A DNA stretch of 64,000 nucleotides, taken from positions 1,900,501 to 1,964,500 of the forward strand of contig WPIO01000033.1 in the NCBI GenBank assembly GCA_009760855.2, written 5' to 3'. The first letter of the stretch is position 1; each line of letters opens with the position of its first letter. Position numbers and translations under genes: made by a program. Below, in pieces: positions 53,850 through 64,000 of this stretch. This DNA comes from Cristatella mucedo (Eukaryota; Bryozoa; Phylactolaemata; Cristatellidae). The notes beneath the pieces are model-generated. The model was not told the DNA's origin, searched no databases, and saw nothing but the letters and a program-made list of their open reading frames with translations.

Positions 53850-55593
53850 TCGTTTGGCAGGAGTTTCGAGCTGCATACCGCTCGTTTGGTATTCCCAGCA
53901 TTGTCTCGAACGGCTCAGCCCGGTCTCCCTCAAGCGTTACTGTGAACTCTATAACTTAGTGGTCATCAGGCCGGCTATGACTCCGGCGGCCCAACTTAAC
54001 ATTGTCTTTGGAATCCTCGCTCAATGTGCAATAAACCCCTATTAATAAACGACCTTATTTCGGAAAATGCCACAACCTGCTCGCCTTGATTGAAACTCGG
54101 CTTAAATCGGTAAACTATCTAACAATTAAAGATGCAACCCCGACTGGCTTCTCCTTATTTCATTACCCAAGATCAATCAAAACTGGAGGTGGAGTCGCTA
54201 TTATCACACGCTCGAACTTCGATTTCAAGCCGTTTACCCTCGAAGCAGTCTTTCGGATCTATTGTCTTAATTTCACCCGACAACAAGCTACCGATGGTGG
54301 CAGTAATTTATGGCCCACCAGGTACCAATTCCTCCTTTATCCCAGATTTCTATTATCTCATTTCAATTTTGTGTGCAATAAATTCATCTTTACTGATTGT
54401 GGGTCATTTCAGCATTCATTTTAAAACTTATTTGATGCCTTCAGCCGTGCATTTCGTGCACTGACTGACCCACTGTCTCTTGTGGTTCATATGCCTGGCC
54501 CTACTCACATCAAAGGTCACCCACTCAACCAAATTTTCTCATATAGCCTTCCCAGCCTTCGAGCATCTCGAATTCTCTTAACTCACTTGCTGCATGTATT
54601 CATGACTTCCGCACATGGATGGCAGCAAATTTTCTAAAACTAAACGATGATAAAACTAACTTACTAGTTATGGGCAAACCCACCGTGATTCAGAAATTGG
54701 AGAGGCTGATGCTCAAATTGGCTCTGCCAGCATATCTCCTGTTGACTCAGCTGGAAATATAGGTGTCATGTTCCAAAGTGACCTCTCGTTAGACGACCAC
54801 ATCAGCTCCACAGTCAAATCTGCCTACTTTCAGCTACATAACATTGCTAAAATTCGGGCTTGTTTAGATAAGGATACCACGTCCAAGTTGGACCATGCAT
54901 TCGTGACATCCCGTCTCGACATCTGTAACTCGGTGCTTGCTGGCCTACCGGCATGTGCAATCAGGCGATTACAGCTTATGCAAAACTCTGCAGCTAGGCT
55001 TGTCTGTCGTGAGCATCGCAGTTGCCACATCACAAAACTTATCGCTAACCTGTACTGGCTACCAGTCAAGCAACGGATCGACTTCAAAGTTTTGTCGCTA
55101 GCTTTTAGGTCACTTCATTCTTTGGCTCCAGCCTATCTCTCAGATCTAATCCCCCACCAGTCCAAGCATCGTACCACACGCTTTTCGGAATCCAACAGTC
55201 TACAAATACCTCGTATAAACCTCAAATCCTTTGGAGACCGTCTATTTAGCTCGTATGCTCCCAAAGCCTGGAACTCCCTCCAAACATGCGTCAGAACATC
55301 CCCTGACTTGACCACATTTAAAAAGAACTTAAAAACACACCTATTTAGGACAGCATTTAGTGAGTCCCTGTGATTCGTCCTTCATGTACTTATGCGTGCT
55401 GACACTGCATGCTGCCACTAACCACATTTGCATGATTACCCTGTGCACGTCACCCCTAACCACGTTGTTCATGTTGTTTATCAAGCATGATATTACTCAC
55501 GATTCAATTGCGTTTCCCTTTGCAGCAAATGTAAAACGCCTTGGAAGAGATTGAGTTCTCTGAGGGCGCTTAATCAAGTGCATTATTATTATT
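53850..55593 (+). mobile_element. LINE-A copy with internal deletion (endonuclease fused to 3' half)
   Basis: The 5' part carries apurinic-endonuclease-like segments in broken frames: LALIETRLKSVNYLTIKDAT, GGGVAIITRSNF, VIYGPPGTNSSFIPDFYYLI and HIKGHPLNQIFSYSL. At about 54547 it jumps straight to the segment after the YADD block (CCCAGCCTTCGAGCATC). It then continues as an open frame (54768-55373, 201 codons) to the C-terminus and the stem-loop plus (TTA)n at about 55582-55595. The whole reverse-transcriptase core is missing. Confidence 0.85.
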
Positions 55594-56257
55594 ATATAAC
55601 TTCACTTTATTGTAACCAATTAAATACAAATTCTGCTTATCTGACCACATACAGATCTCATTCAGTCTACTGTGTGTGTCCTCATCTAAAATCACCTGTG
55701 AATCATGAAACCTCAAGACCCTTGACATTGATGCTGTCCGTGCAAGAATATCTGCCCCGCCTTTGCTGCTCAATCCTTCTTCCGACCTGTCACCATTGGT
55801 AGATTGCTACAACACGACCCATGCTCGACGAGTTTGCACCTCTGACTAAGCACACTGTGCCCAGACGGCCTATGGTTTACCACAGACATTAAACTAGCCA
55901 GGTCTACTAAGCGCAAGCTTGAAAAAGCATACAAAAGATCAGGACTGACTGTCCATCGACAGGCATATGAAAACTACTGTAGGTCGTACCAATCGATCCT
56001 AGCAAAGGCAAAGTCTAACTTCTATAAAAGCATGGCTGAATCACAGATGCATAATCCGGAAATGCTAAACACGTGGATCAACCATCTCCTTAATCACTCT
56101 CAGGTTAGCTCATTACATAGTGATCCTTGTGAAAATCTAGCTGATCGCTTCTCTAGCTTCTTTGTAAACAAGATAGACAAGATTAGGGAGTCCAGCCCTA
56201 AGATGGCAGCACCCCCCTGGAATCCTGTCCCTCAATTCCGTGCAGTACGTCTAGGTG

Positions 56258-56441
56258 AGCTGTAATGGCTCACTAGGTAAGGCGGTTGCTTTTCACGACC
56301 TTGGCCCCGAGGTCGTGGGTTCGAATCCTGCAGTGGGCGATCCTTCATCGCCACTGCAAGCGGTAGTGATAGCCGTAAAGGCTCTTCTGTCGCTATACAA
56401 AAAGAGGCTGTTGAATCAGCTAGTATATATATAGTATATAA
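56258..56441 (+). repeat. SINE-1 copy nested in LINE-A
   Basis: CTGTAATGGCTCACTAGGTA, AGGTCGTGGGTTCGAATCCT, GTGATAGCCGTAAAGGCTC, GCTATACAAAAAGAGGC and a TA-rich end (TATATATATAGTATATAATG). It splits the LINE-A polymerase between the linker and the SFKEATNDLILKF segment. Same subfamily as 29490. Confidence 0.9.
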
Positions 56442-56860
56442 TGTCTTCATTCAAGGAGGCCACTAATGACCTCATTCTGAAGTTCATATCCCAATCAAAG
56501 AAGACAACTAGCCCTCTGGACCCTATTCACATTGACATTGCCCTGCTTCTACAATGCATCGATCTGCTGCTGCCATGCATAACTAACAGCATAAATATGT
56601 CATTAGCCTCAGGTGGTGTCCCAAAACCTTTCAAAAACACTGTAGTTAGGCCACTACTCAAGAAAGCAACACTAGACCAAGAGAACTTGAATAACTTATG
56701 CCTAATCTCCCTCCTACCATTTTTATCAGAGACTGGAACGAGTCGTAGCAGACCAGCTGAACTCATATATTAAAAACTTCAAACCTTGCTAGTATGTTCC
56801 AGTCTGATTTTAGAGCTAACCACTCCACAGAGTCAGCATTGCTTCGGGTGTATAATGGCC

Positions 56861-56919
56861 TACTTACGAATGCAGACTTATTATTATTATTATAATTATT
56901 ACTTACGAATGCAGACTTA
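56861..56919 (+). repeat. 20-bp direct repeat flanking (TTA)n
   Basis: TACTTACGAATGCAGACTTA occurs at 56861-56880 and again at 56900-56919, with TTATTATTATTATAATTAT between. The other LINE-A copies have this 20-mer position only once. Confidence 0.95.
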
Positions 56920-58599
56920 AAGTCTCTCTGCTTGTTTTGCTCGATCTTTCAGAAGCTGTTGATACTATCGTTCATCAAGTCCTTCTTGAGTGCCTCTCAT
57001 CTCACCTGGGCATCACTGGCACTGCAATGCTATGGTTAAGGTCCTATCTCAGTGGGAAACTCCAGAGTATTGATGTGAACAAACAAATATCATCCGAGGA
57101 ACCACTTAAGTACGAGGTACTTCAGGGCTCTACGCTCGGTCTGCATCTTTTCATAGTTTATACTCTCCCTCTTGTCGAAGTGATTGCCAGGCACAATCTA
57201 GGCTTTCACTTCTATGCAGATGATCCTCAGTTGTTCCTTTGCTTTGATCCCTCCCAGCCCTCCAGCATGTCGAATCCCCTCAGCTCCCTGGCTGCATGTA
57301 TTGATGACATCTGCAAATGGATGGCAGCAAACTTTCTTAAACATAATGATGATAAAACTAACTTACTAGTTATGGGAAAACCAAGAATGATTCAGAAATT
57401 GGGAAGGCTAACGCTCAAAATCGGCTGTGCCTGTATATTTCCTGTTGAATCTGCACGAAGTCTAGTTGTACCGTTCCAAAGTACCTTTCATTAGACGACC
57501 ACAGCAGCTCAACAGCCAACTCTGCCTACTTTTAGCTACAGAACATTGCTAAAATGTGGGCTTGTTTATACAGGGATACCACATCTAAATTGGTCCATGC
57601 ATTTTTGACATCCCATCTTTACTTCTGTAACTCACTGCTTTCTGGTCTATCGGCATGTGCAATCAGGTGCTTACAGCTGGCGAAAAACTCTGTAGTTAGG
57701 CTTGAGCATCGAAGTTGCCACATCACACCACTTCTCACCAACCTGAATTGACTCGCAATCAAGCAGCACAATGACTTCAAGGTTTTGTCACTCACTTTTA
57801 GGTTCCTTCATTCTTTGGCTTCAGCCTAACTATCAGACCCTCACCCCCACCAAGCGTACCACCAACGTACCACCTGGTTTTCGGAATGTAATCGTTTACC
57901 TATACCTCGTACAAACCTTCAATTTTTTCGGAGACCGTGCCTCTAGTTCGTATGGTCCTAAAGCCTGGAACTCACTTGCGACTTGCATCACGACATCTCT
58001 GGACTAGACCGTATTTAAAAGGAAACTAGAAACACGTTTATTTATCACAGCATTTAGTGAGTCCCCGTGATTCGACCTTTACGCGCTTATGCATGCTGAC
58101 AGTGTGCATGCTGCCACTATCCATATTTGTTTGCCTACTATGTGCATGTCACCCCTAATTATGTTATGATTGTTGTTATTGAGCATGCTACCACTAACCA
58201 TTCGATCGTGCTTCCTTTACAGCAAATGCAAAGTGCTCAGAAAGAGATTGAGTTCTTTGAGGGCTCTATGTCGAATGTATTATTATTACTATTATTATCA
58301 TTATCATCATTGTGCACCCGTATTCAGTAAGTACCTCGAATCTTCACAAACTAGACGAAAAAGCCAAAACGAAACCATAATTAAAGTCATATAGCAATGT
58401 AATACCTCAACAGAGAAAAGCCAAGAAAATGGGCTGAAATTAATAAAAAGTAAAAGAGTTTCTTTTCTTTAACAAAAAACCTAGGTGACAACTTGAAGTA
58501 CGGGTATATAGACCAATACAACAATGTGCACATATTCATGAAGTTAAGAGAGGTACATAGTATGCATGTCAATACATAAGTAATTTCCGTACGGCCGGA

Positions 58600-59050
58600 G
58601 GTTACTACAAGCATGACCTTAGTATGCATGAGCACATCAAGGACAGTTCACATGATCCCACAAATTTCTGTGAAGAACAGGTTCTGCTTTTTAAATGTTT
58701 TCAACAGGGAAGGTCCTGACGTCGGTCGAGAGTGAGTACCAGGCTTTGGGAGCATACAAATTAAAGACAGTCTCCAAAGGATTTTAGGTTAGTTGGAGGC
58801 AGAACTACTGTTCTCAAGTCAGAAGGTGGCACGATGCCTAGAATTATGGGAGAGAAATTTGGTGCCGGAGAAAAAGAATGAAGGGATCTAAAAGTGAGAG
58901 ACAAAACCTTGAAGTCAATGTGCTTCTTGATTGGGAGCCAGTGCAGGTCAGCAAGAAGTGGAGTAACGTGGTAACTGAGATGCTCACTATAGACAAGCAT
59001 AGCAGCAGCGTTTTTGCCAACTGTAAATGCTTTATTACACAGGTTGGTAG
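58600..59050 (-). repeat. LINE-A relic, reverse
   Basis: On the minus strand: HVTPLLADLHWLPIKKHIDF and KVLSLTFRSLHSF, then LRTVVLPPTNLKSFGD, followed by a 3' UTR with GATGTGCTCATGCATAC. An older subfamily than the 24.6-kb copy. Confidence 0.8.
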
Positions 59051-59051
59051 T

Positions 59052-59255
59052 ACTAATAATAATAATGCATTTGTTATAGTGCCACCAGAGAACTCAATCT
59101 CAGTCTAGACACTTCACATTTTCTGCCAAGGAAGCACAATCGAATGGTTTGTGGTAGCATAGTTAATGACAACAAGAATAACATGCACGGTGTCAGCATA
59201 CAAGTATTTGACCACTTCATCTATTGTCATAGCATGCTGTTGTTTCCCATATGCT
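59052..59255 (-). repeat. LINE-A 3' end, reverse
   Basis: AATAATAATAATGCATTTGT, GCCACCAGAGAACTCAATCT and CAGTCTAGACACTTCACATT is a reversed stem-loop, inserted in or next to the preceding relic. Confidence 0.75.
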
Positions 59256-59279
59256 GCAGTAGCCACAGCTCGCCTTATC

Positions 59280-59575
59280 CCTGTCTAAGCAGGCCCAAAT
59301 GTTTGCAATTTTATGTAGCCAAAATTAGGCTCACTTGACCATGGAGTTCACGTGGTTGTCTAGTGAAAATCAACTTGGGAACAGGATACAGATTTCGTGC
59401 AGATGCTACAAGATCTATGCTGGCAGAGCCGATTTTGAGGGATAGGTTTTGAAGCATCCAAGTCATACTAGGTTTGCCCATAACTATTAAGTTGGCTTTA
59501 TCGTCATTTAATTTGAGGAAGTGCGCTGTCATCTAAGTGCGAATGACAACATTACATGCAGCTAGAGAGTTGGAA
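59280..59575 (-). repeat. LINE-A relic, reverse (post-YADD segment)
   Basis: The minus-strand frame MTAHFLKLNDDKANLIVMGK, PSMTWMLQNLSLKIGSASI is closest to the relic at 48838 (MTAHFLKLNDDKNQLLVMGK). It probably continues the element at 58600, split by the 59052 insertion. Confidence 0.8.
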
Positions 59576-59639
59576 GAGTTTGACTTGCTGGAAGGCTAGC
59601 AAAGATCAAATCATAGGCTTTGATCAGTTGAATCTATGA

Positions 59640-60045
59640 ATTAAAGGCAATAAAAAAGAATTTTGCTGCAGAGTTTTGCACCAGTTGCAAAAGATGAAAG
59701 TGCATAGGCCGGGAGCCTCACATGAAGATAATTGAAGAAATTTATATGTGATATTACAAACTGTATAACTAGTTTGGCTGTCCTACTATTGTTCCTCAGC
59801 TGAAAGTTGAACGACCTGACTGTAAAAGAAATGCGCTCATCCAATGGCTAGTCGTCTTGGACCATCAAACCCAGACTCTGTGCAGACATCCGGAAAGCAG
59901 CGCCAGATGAACCAATCTTGAAGGTGTGGTCTTCCAACGTTAGGGCGTCATTAGGTTTTCTCATAACAACTAGGTTGGTCTTATCGTCGTTAAGCTTAAG
60001 GATATTAGGGGCCATCCAAATGCCGGCAGACATAAACAGCAGATA
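59640..60045 (-). repeat. LINE-A-related relic, reverse, divergent subfamily
   Basis: The minus strand reads NILKLNDDKTNLVVMRKPND, ALTLEDHTFKIGSSG, then DERISFTVRSFNFQLRN and KLVIQFVISHINFFNYL. The same protein segment as LINE-A, but clearly more divergent. Confidence 0.7.
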
Positions 60046-60311
60046 TGAACATTCTTGGGTTATTGGTCTTTGATTTTACTATTCCTCTATGAAATATGGA
60101 CATATATCTAAAGTGGTTTGATAAGACTACATTAATCCTCAAATTCAAGTGATGAACTGAGTCTCAACATTTCGGCGGTCTTTTTTAGCATAAGTTTAGT
60201 ATTCCTTGCTTTCTTTACATCAGCCATAAACATATTTAGGCAGGGACAGATCAGTCATTTACTGAAAGGCAAAAAACCATTTAGAACGTTTTAACAATAA
60301 TAATACCAAGA

Positions 60312-60715
60312 GGTCGGCAAACTCCGGCCTTTAGGCCAGATGTGGCCTAGCTAGTACTCCAGTGTGGCCTAACGCCCCCTAGTTATTTATTATTGGACCC
60401 GGCCTAATTTAATTGTCACGGTTTTATTCCATTCATTACTGCTGGTTGCAGCTCAAGTTGTCTGTGGCCTGTGTTTATTTTTGATCTGATATCAGGCGCT
60501 TGTATGAAATTAAAGTGGCTGACGGGGGAGGGATGATAAATGTCTACCCTTATAATTCCTGTTTGCATTTGTGCATCTGTTACGACTGTTCGTTCGTCTG
60601 GCCATGCTCCCTCCGGTGGCCCTGAGAAGTGGGCATGGTTTCTTCTGGCCCAGTGTGCCTTCTTGACCTCCTGAAGTGGCCTAGTGGTCCGAAACATTTG
60701 CCGAACCCAGCTGTA
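60312..60715. mobile_element. hAT-like non-autonomous element or remnant
   Basis: The left end GAGGTCGGCAAACTCCGGCC and right end TTTGCCGAACCC (reverse complement GGGTTCGGCAAA) resemble the CAGxGGTCGGCAAAC-type ends of hAT transposons. Inner TTTAGGCCAGATGTGGCC and AGTGGCCTAGTGGTCC also pair loosely. No transposase and no clean 8-bp target duplication were identified. Confidence 0.5.
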
Positions 60716-61465
60716 AAGGAAGCATGATCAAAAAGGAAGCACGATCATGTTGGCTAGCATAGGGTTATAGCATTGCAATGTCTAAACACTTTAGGTGTAT
60801 CGCATCGCATGTGAAATTGGATGTCGAAAGGGGAATTCACTTCTGGAGGGAAATAAATTCCACACTTGATCAGAAGTGCAGAAAGGGCTGATGATAAAAG
60901 TCACCATGGTACATTATCGGGGAAATGCGGTCCAAGGGTGAGGCCTTTTACAGGTGAAGGGGCTTAAACATGAACTCGGAGCCAAAAAGACAGATGGTGG
61001 AAGCAAGTTGGAACATTTCTGATCAGATATGCTATCAAAATGGTTATTGAAATCAACCAGAATAAGAAGGCAGAAAATTTGGACATAAAGCTGAAATTAC
61101 TACCATTGATAAAACAACCTGTTTAGTAGGAGCCGAGAAAGGCCTAACATTTAAAGAGGTTCGGCTATCAGCCACTAAACCGTCGGATTTCAGTAAAAGA
61201 TCAGCGATCTTAGAATAAAAGAGAACCCACTCGGGCAGCATCGGCGACAGCTGAGCAGTTTGTCAACTTCAGCCACGTCCCATTGAGAAAAAACTGTCAA
61301 TCGCATCTCACGTATCAGTATGTCAATCGCTACCGGTGCATTACACAAAGAGTCGGTCCTTCAAAGGCACGAGTTCAATGTGGTCATGTTAGCATCGGTT
61401 TTCTTGATTATTGAAGCATAAAACAGCCTACACATATGCGTTGTTACACAAAACTAGAGAAAACA
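60716..61465. other. No feature recognised
   Basis: Several GAA-rich stretches resemble the antisense of a protein relic, but no family could be named. Confidence 0.35.
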
Positions 61466-61467
61466 AA

Positions 61468-62430
61468 TTGGAAGGCCTAGCCTCCAAATTGGCTTGACCA
61501 GCATATCTCCACTAGCTTTTGCAAGGAATCTGGGTGCAATCTTTCAAAAGGATTCCACTAGATGAGCACATCAGCTTCAGCCAAGCTTACTAACTTACAT
61601 CTACGTAACATTGTAAAATTCATGCTTGTTTAGATAAAAATACTGCAGCCAATCTGGTCGGTGCATTCGTGACATCTAGGTTAGACTTCCTTAACGAACT
61701 CCTAGCAGGCCTTCCTGGTTTAGTCAAGCGGTTAAGGTGCTCGCCCTGACCCAGGTGTGTCTGAGGTCGCAGGCTCAAGCCCCGAGGCATACGTGAAGCG
61801 CCTGAATAGAGATTAAGTTCTCTTGGGGCGCTATACAAATGAATTATATTTATATACTTTTATTTCCAGCCCTTGCAGTAAGTGTTTTACAGTGGGTGAA
61901 AAACTCCACAGCCTGGCCTGTCTGTCGTAAAGACGAAACTGCCACATCACACCACTTCTCACCAATCTGCATTGGCTGCCCATAAAGTAGCACACCTACT
62001 TCTAGATTCTCTCACTCACCCTTAGGTACATCAATTCTTTTGCTCTGGCCTCTATATCTTAAATTGTTGTATATCAGGACTCCTGTCAAATCATCCGTTC
62101 TTCTTACTCTGGTCATTTATTTGTACTCTATCTAACTTCAAATCTCCTGGAGACCGTGCCTTCAATTCTTATGCTGCTAAAGACTAGTACTCACTACTAG
62201 TTAACATCATGTCATCTCCTGATTTTATGGCATTCAAAAAGAAGCTAAAACCTACCTGTTTGCCACAGCCTATACTCTCACCAAGTGAATTGTCCCAAGT
62301 ATGCCTGTGTCATAACATTTCACGAGTTTTGCTTAACTAATTTACTAAATGTTTCCTTTCCATTATCGACCAAGTGTCTATAAAGTGACTTTTCTCTTGG
62401 GGCTCTATGTAAATGTTTTATTATTATCCT
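61468..62430 (+). repeat. LINE-A-related relic with nested SINE-2
   Basis: Broken frames cover the post-YADD segment (GGCTTGACCAGCATATCTCC, then TAACATTGTAAAATTCATGC). SINE-2 interrupts at about 61716-61862. The relic then continues with HHTTSHQSALAAHK-like remains (CACATCACACCACTTCTCAC), the SPGDRAF region and the 3' end CTCTTGGGGCTCTATGTAAA, TTTATTATTATCC. Confidence 0.75.
61712..61862 (+). repeat. SINE-2 copy nested in LINE relic, full length
   Basis: GTTTAGTCAAGCGGTTAAGG, GTGCTCGCCCTGACCCAGGT, B box GCAGGCTCAAGCCCC, CGTGAAGCGCCTGAATAGAG, ATTAAGTTCTCTTGGGGCGC and TATACAAATGAATTATATTT. It defines the complete family. Confidence 0.92.
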
Positions 62431-63100
62431 TTTTAATTTCTCCCGACTCCTACCAGGTAGAGGGCATTCAGAGGGAATTCCATTTCTCAGATGATAATCA
62501 TAGTCGTAAATAAGTAGAACCTTAGGAAGTCATTTCTACCTATAATCCAAATTGTTTAAGTGTATCAATACTTCTTTGAAGCTGTTCAAAAACATGGAAG
62601 TTCGATGACCATTTCAGCCAACTAGACATTTTGGAGTGTTTATGGGATGGATGTACAGGTACTTATGCACAGAGGCTCCTATAGGGGCTGATCATAACGT
62701 TAATTTTAAAGCAACGATGGTCATTGGTATTTGACAAAATTTTAAAGAGAACTATAATATAGTTCATACTCCCATTGAGATAGAACTTCACAAGATGATC
62801 AAGTTTTGAGTCTCAGTCTTTATTACAACAATGTCTGAGTAATTTAAGGCTAGAGATCGTGTATCGTATCTAGGCGATTTTTGAAAAGTGGCTAATTTCT
62901 TGAAAGATATCCCGTTTTATAAATTTCATGAAAGTTATCCCGTTCTATAATCGATTTCCAGTTGTGTGCTAATAACATAGATTTTAATGAAGATCAGGCT
63001 CAGTGGCAGTATTAGATCTTGTATAATCAATGCAAGGCATTATCCCAAGTATACTGTAAGAGAATCTAGAATGTATTGACACACAAACACACCCACATAT
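62431..63100. other. No feature recognised
   Basis: AT-rich sequence without gene or repeat signal. Confidence 0.4.
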
Positions 63101-63102
63101 AT

Positions 63103-63190
<88 letters not shown>
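63103..63190 (+). repeat. Long (CA)n microsatellite
   Basis: About 42 CA units, then TATATATAT. A smaller (CA)n follows at 63242-63263. Cys/Val and His/Thr frames here are artefacts. Confidence 0.98.
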
Positions 63191-63198
<8 letters not shown>

Positions 63199-63413
63199 TC
63201 CCCTTTGCTTGCACGAGTGTGTGCATGCACACAAGCACAAGCACACACACACACACACACACACTCACACACAAGCATCTTACCTTCTCTCTGATCTCGG
63301 CCATTTCATTTACCATCTTCCTAATGTTGCTTAGCACCATCAACTTGACCGAATTCTGCCAAAGCGAGAATCAAATACTTTGTTATACAGAAAGCAAGCT
63401 GCCTTTCCCAGCC

Positions 63414-63416
<3 letters not shown>

Positions 63417-63459
<43 letters not shown>
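63417..63459 (+). repeat. (CA)n microsatellite
   Basis: About 20 CA units. Confidence 0.98.
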
Positions 63460-63461
<2 letters not shown>

Positions 63462-63643
63462 CATCGGAGCTGAAAGTGCAATTCCCAAAACACTTTGGAT
63501 ATTTGAAGGCTTATTTAATTGACTTTAGTTGTGGTAATATTTTTGGCCCTGATTTTGCAAAACATTGCGATGACTGAGATTTGTATTTATTTGAGATGAT
63601 TTCAAACCATCTTCTCTGTTTTAACTTGTGATATTTATTACAG

Positions 63644-63788
63644 CCTAGGTGGCTGCCAAAGCAAGTTTGAGCAAGATCCCACATTTCTTCTACTTATTCG
63701 TGGATGCCTGTGCACTAGTTTAGCTGCTGCTACATTTGAAAGAGAAGCATTCTTTAAATTAGTGGCCACTGGGCATGCAAAAGAGTAA
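63644..63788 (+). CDS. Candidate terminal exon, unidentified protein
   Basis: The acceptor GTGATATTTATTACAG ends at 63643 with a fair pyrimidine tract. The frame then reads GGCQSKFEQDPTFLLLIRGC, LCTSLAAATFEREAFFKLVA, TGHAKE and stops at TAA 63786-63788. Composition is protein-like and unrelated to the local repeats, but I cannot name a family and no partner exon is visible upstream. It could be chance. Confidence 0.3.
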
Positions 63789-63821
63789 ATGCAAAGCAGC
63801 AACCGTCGGGAGGGGGTAACT

Positions 63822-64000
63822 AGGCCGTGATAGCCCACGAGGTAAGGTGCTCCCTCTTCACGACCGAGGTCGTGGGTTCGAATCCTGCAGCAGGCTATCC
63901 TTTATTGCCATATGCAAGTGGTGGATAGCCATTAAAGCTGCTCTGCCTCTATAGAAATGAGGCTGTTACGTCAAGTAATATTTTTATTTATTTCTGTGAC
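63822..64000 (+). repeat. SINE-1 copy, full length, reaching the window edge
   Basis: GTGATAGCCCACGAGGTAAG, GTGCTCCCTCTTCACGACCG, B box GTGGGTTCGAATCC, GTGGATAGCCATTAAAGC, CTATAGAAATGAGGCTG and a T-rich end. The best-preserved head in the window. Confidence 0.92.

Larger units (their letters stand above)
55597..58283 (+). mobile_element. LINE-A copy, decayed, head-to-tail with the previous one
   Basis: Starts in the endonuclease/linker region (GCAAGCTTGAAAAAGCATAC at about 55911). It covers the polymerase with frame breaks: LASGGVPKPFKNTVVRPLL at about 56600, the VLLECLSSHLGITGTAMLWL segment, and FYADDPQLF at about 57210 with the two aspartates kept. It ends with the stem-loop and (ATT)n at about 58283. 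It is interrupted by a SINE-1 and by a 39-bp duplication. Confidence 0.85.

Noticed and set aside
62984-63473. Long frames rich in Cys/Val or His/Thr
   Set aside because: They are translations of (CA)n microsatellites, open in several frames at once.
63822-63900. Apparent tRNA genes (A and B boxes with GGTTCGAATCC)
   Set aside because: All such hits are heads of SINE-1 or SINE-2 copies followed by the family tail. None folds into a complete, conserved tRNA with proper acceptor pairing by eye.
1-64000. Bacterial-type systems, CRISPR arrays, integrated phage or viral genes
   Set aside because: No regularly spaced short repeats, no operon-like gene blocks and no viral structural or polymerase frames were seen; all RT-like sequence fits non-LTR retrotransposons.

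Overview
This is nuclear DNA of an invertebrate animal. The genes are split by GT-AG introns, the spacer is long and carries (CA)n and (TTA)n microsatellites, and most of the window is retrotransposon, tRNA-derived SINE and DNA-transposon debris. No operon, CRISPR array, phage or viral gene is visible. The species cannot be fixed from the sequence. The two genes recognised are conserved across animals, and the repeats suit a repeat-rich invertebrate.

Two genes can be assembled exon by exon, both on the + strand. (1) 11743-23047 is an orthologue of NCOA6 (nuclear receptor coactivator 6). It has the conserved N-terminal fold followed by a VEPWNSV / NIPKEAA block, a long Ser/Thr/Ala-rich low-complexity body, and a basic AT-hook-like C-terminus. 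Reading frame is kept over ten exons and eight of nine introns are phase 1. The first coding exon(s) upstream of 11743 were not found. (2) 32532-46890 is an orthologue of TMEM59. It has a signal peptide, CxxxC cysteine pairs, a lumenal domain, one transmembrane helix followed by CCSTVAT, and a short cytosolic tail. One cysteine-rich exon inside the 9.6-kb intron could not be located. Two possible gene ends are weaker: candidate exons of an unidentified membrane protein at 1-1112 and a candidate terminal exon at 63644-63788.

The rest is repeats. LINE-A is a CR1/L2-like non-LTR retrotransposon ending in a stem-loop and (TTA)n. It is present as a nearly intact 3' half (24613-26674, one premature stop), a reverse copy (30124-31134) and many relics (5.2, 16.8, 20, 23.7, 27.5, 48.7-50.9, 53.9-58.3, 58.6-60.0 and 61.5-62.4 kb). 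LINE-B is a second, older family (2.75, 4.0 and 43.5 kb). SINE-1 is a tRNA-derived SINE with more than a dozen copies. SINE-2 has a tRNA-like head joined to a tail that copies the LINE-A 3' end. Two Tc1-like relics and a stem-loop repeat (Rep-D) sit in introns, and a hAT-like remnant lies at 60.3 kb.

An array of degenerate monomers of about 153-176 bp fills 28.9-31.87 kb, just upstream of TMEM59. It is interrupted by one SINE-1 and one LINE-A. A decayed copy of a widespread uncharacterised invertebrate gene family (GDQDxPWAPH ... FPCFLCLWDS) is split in two by the main LINE-A insertion. These layers give a readable relative order of insertion events.
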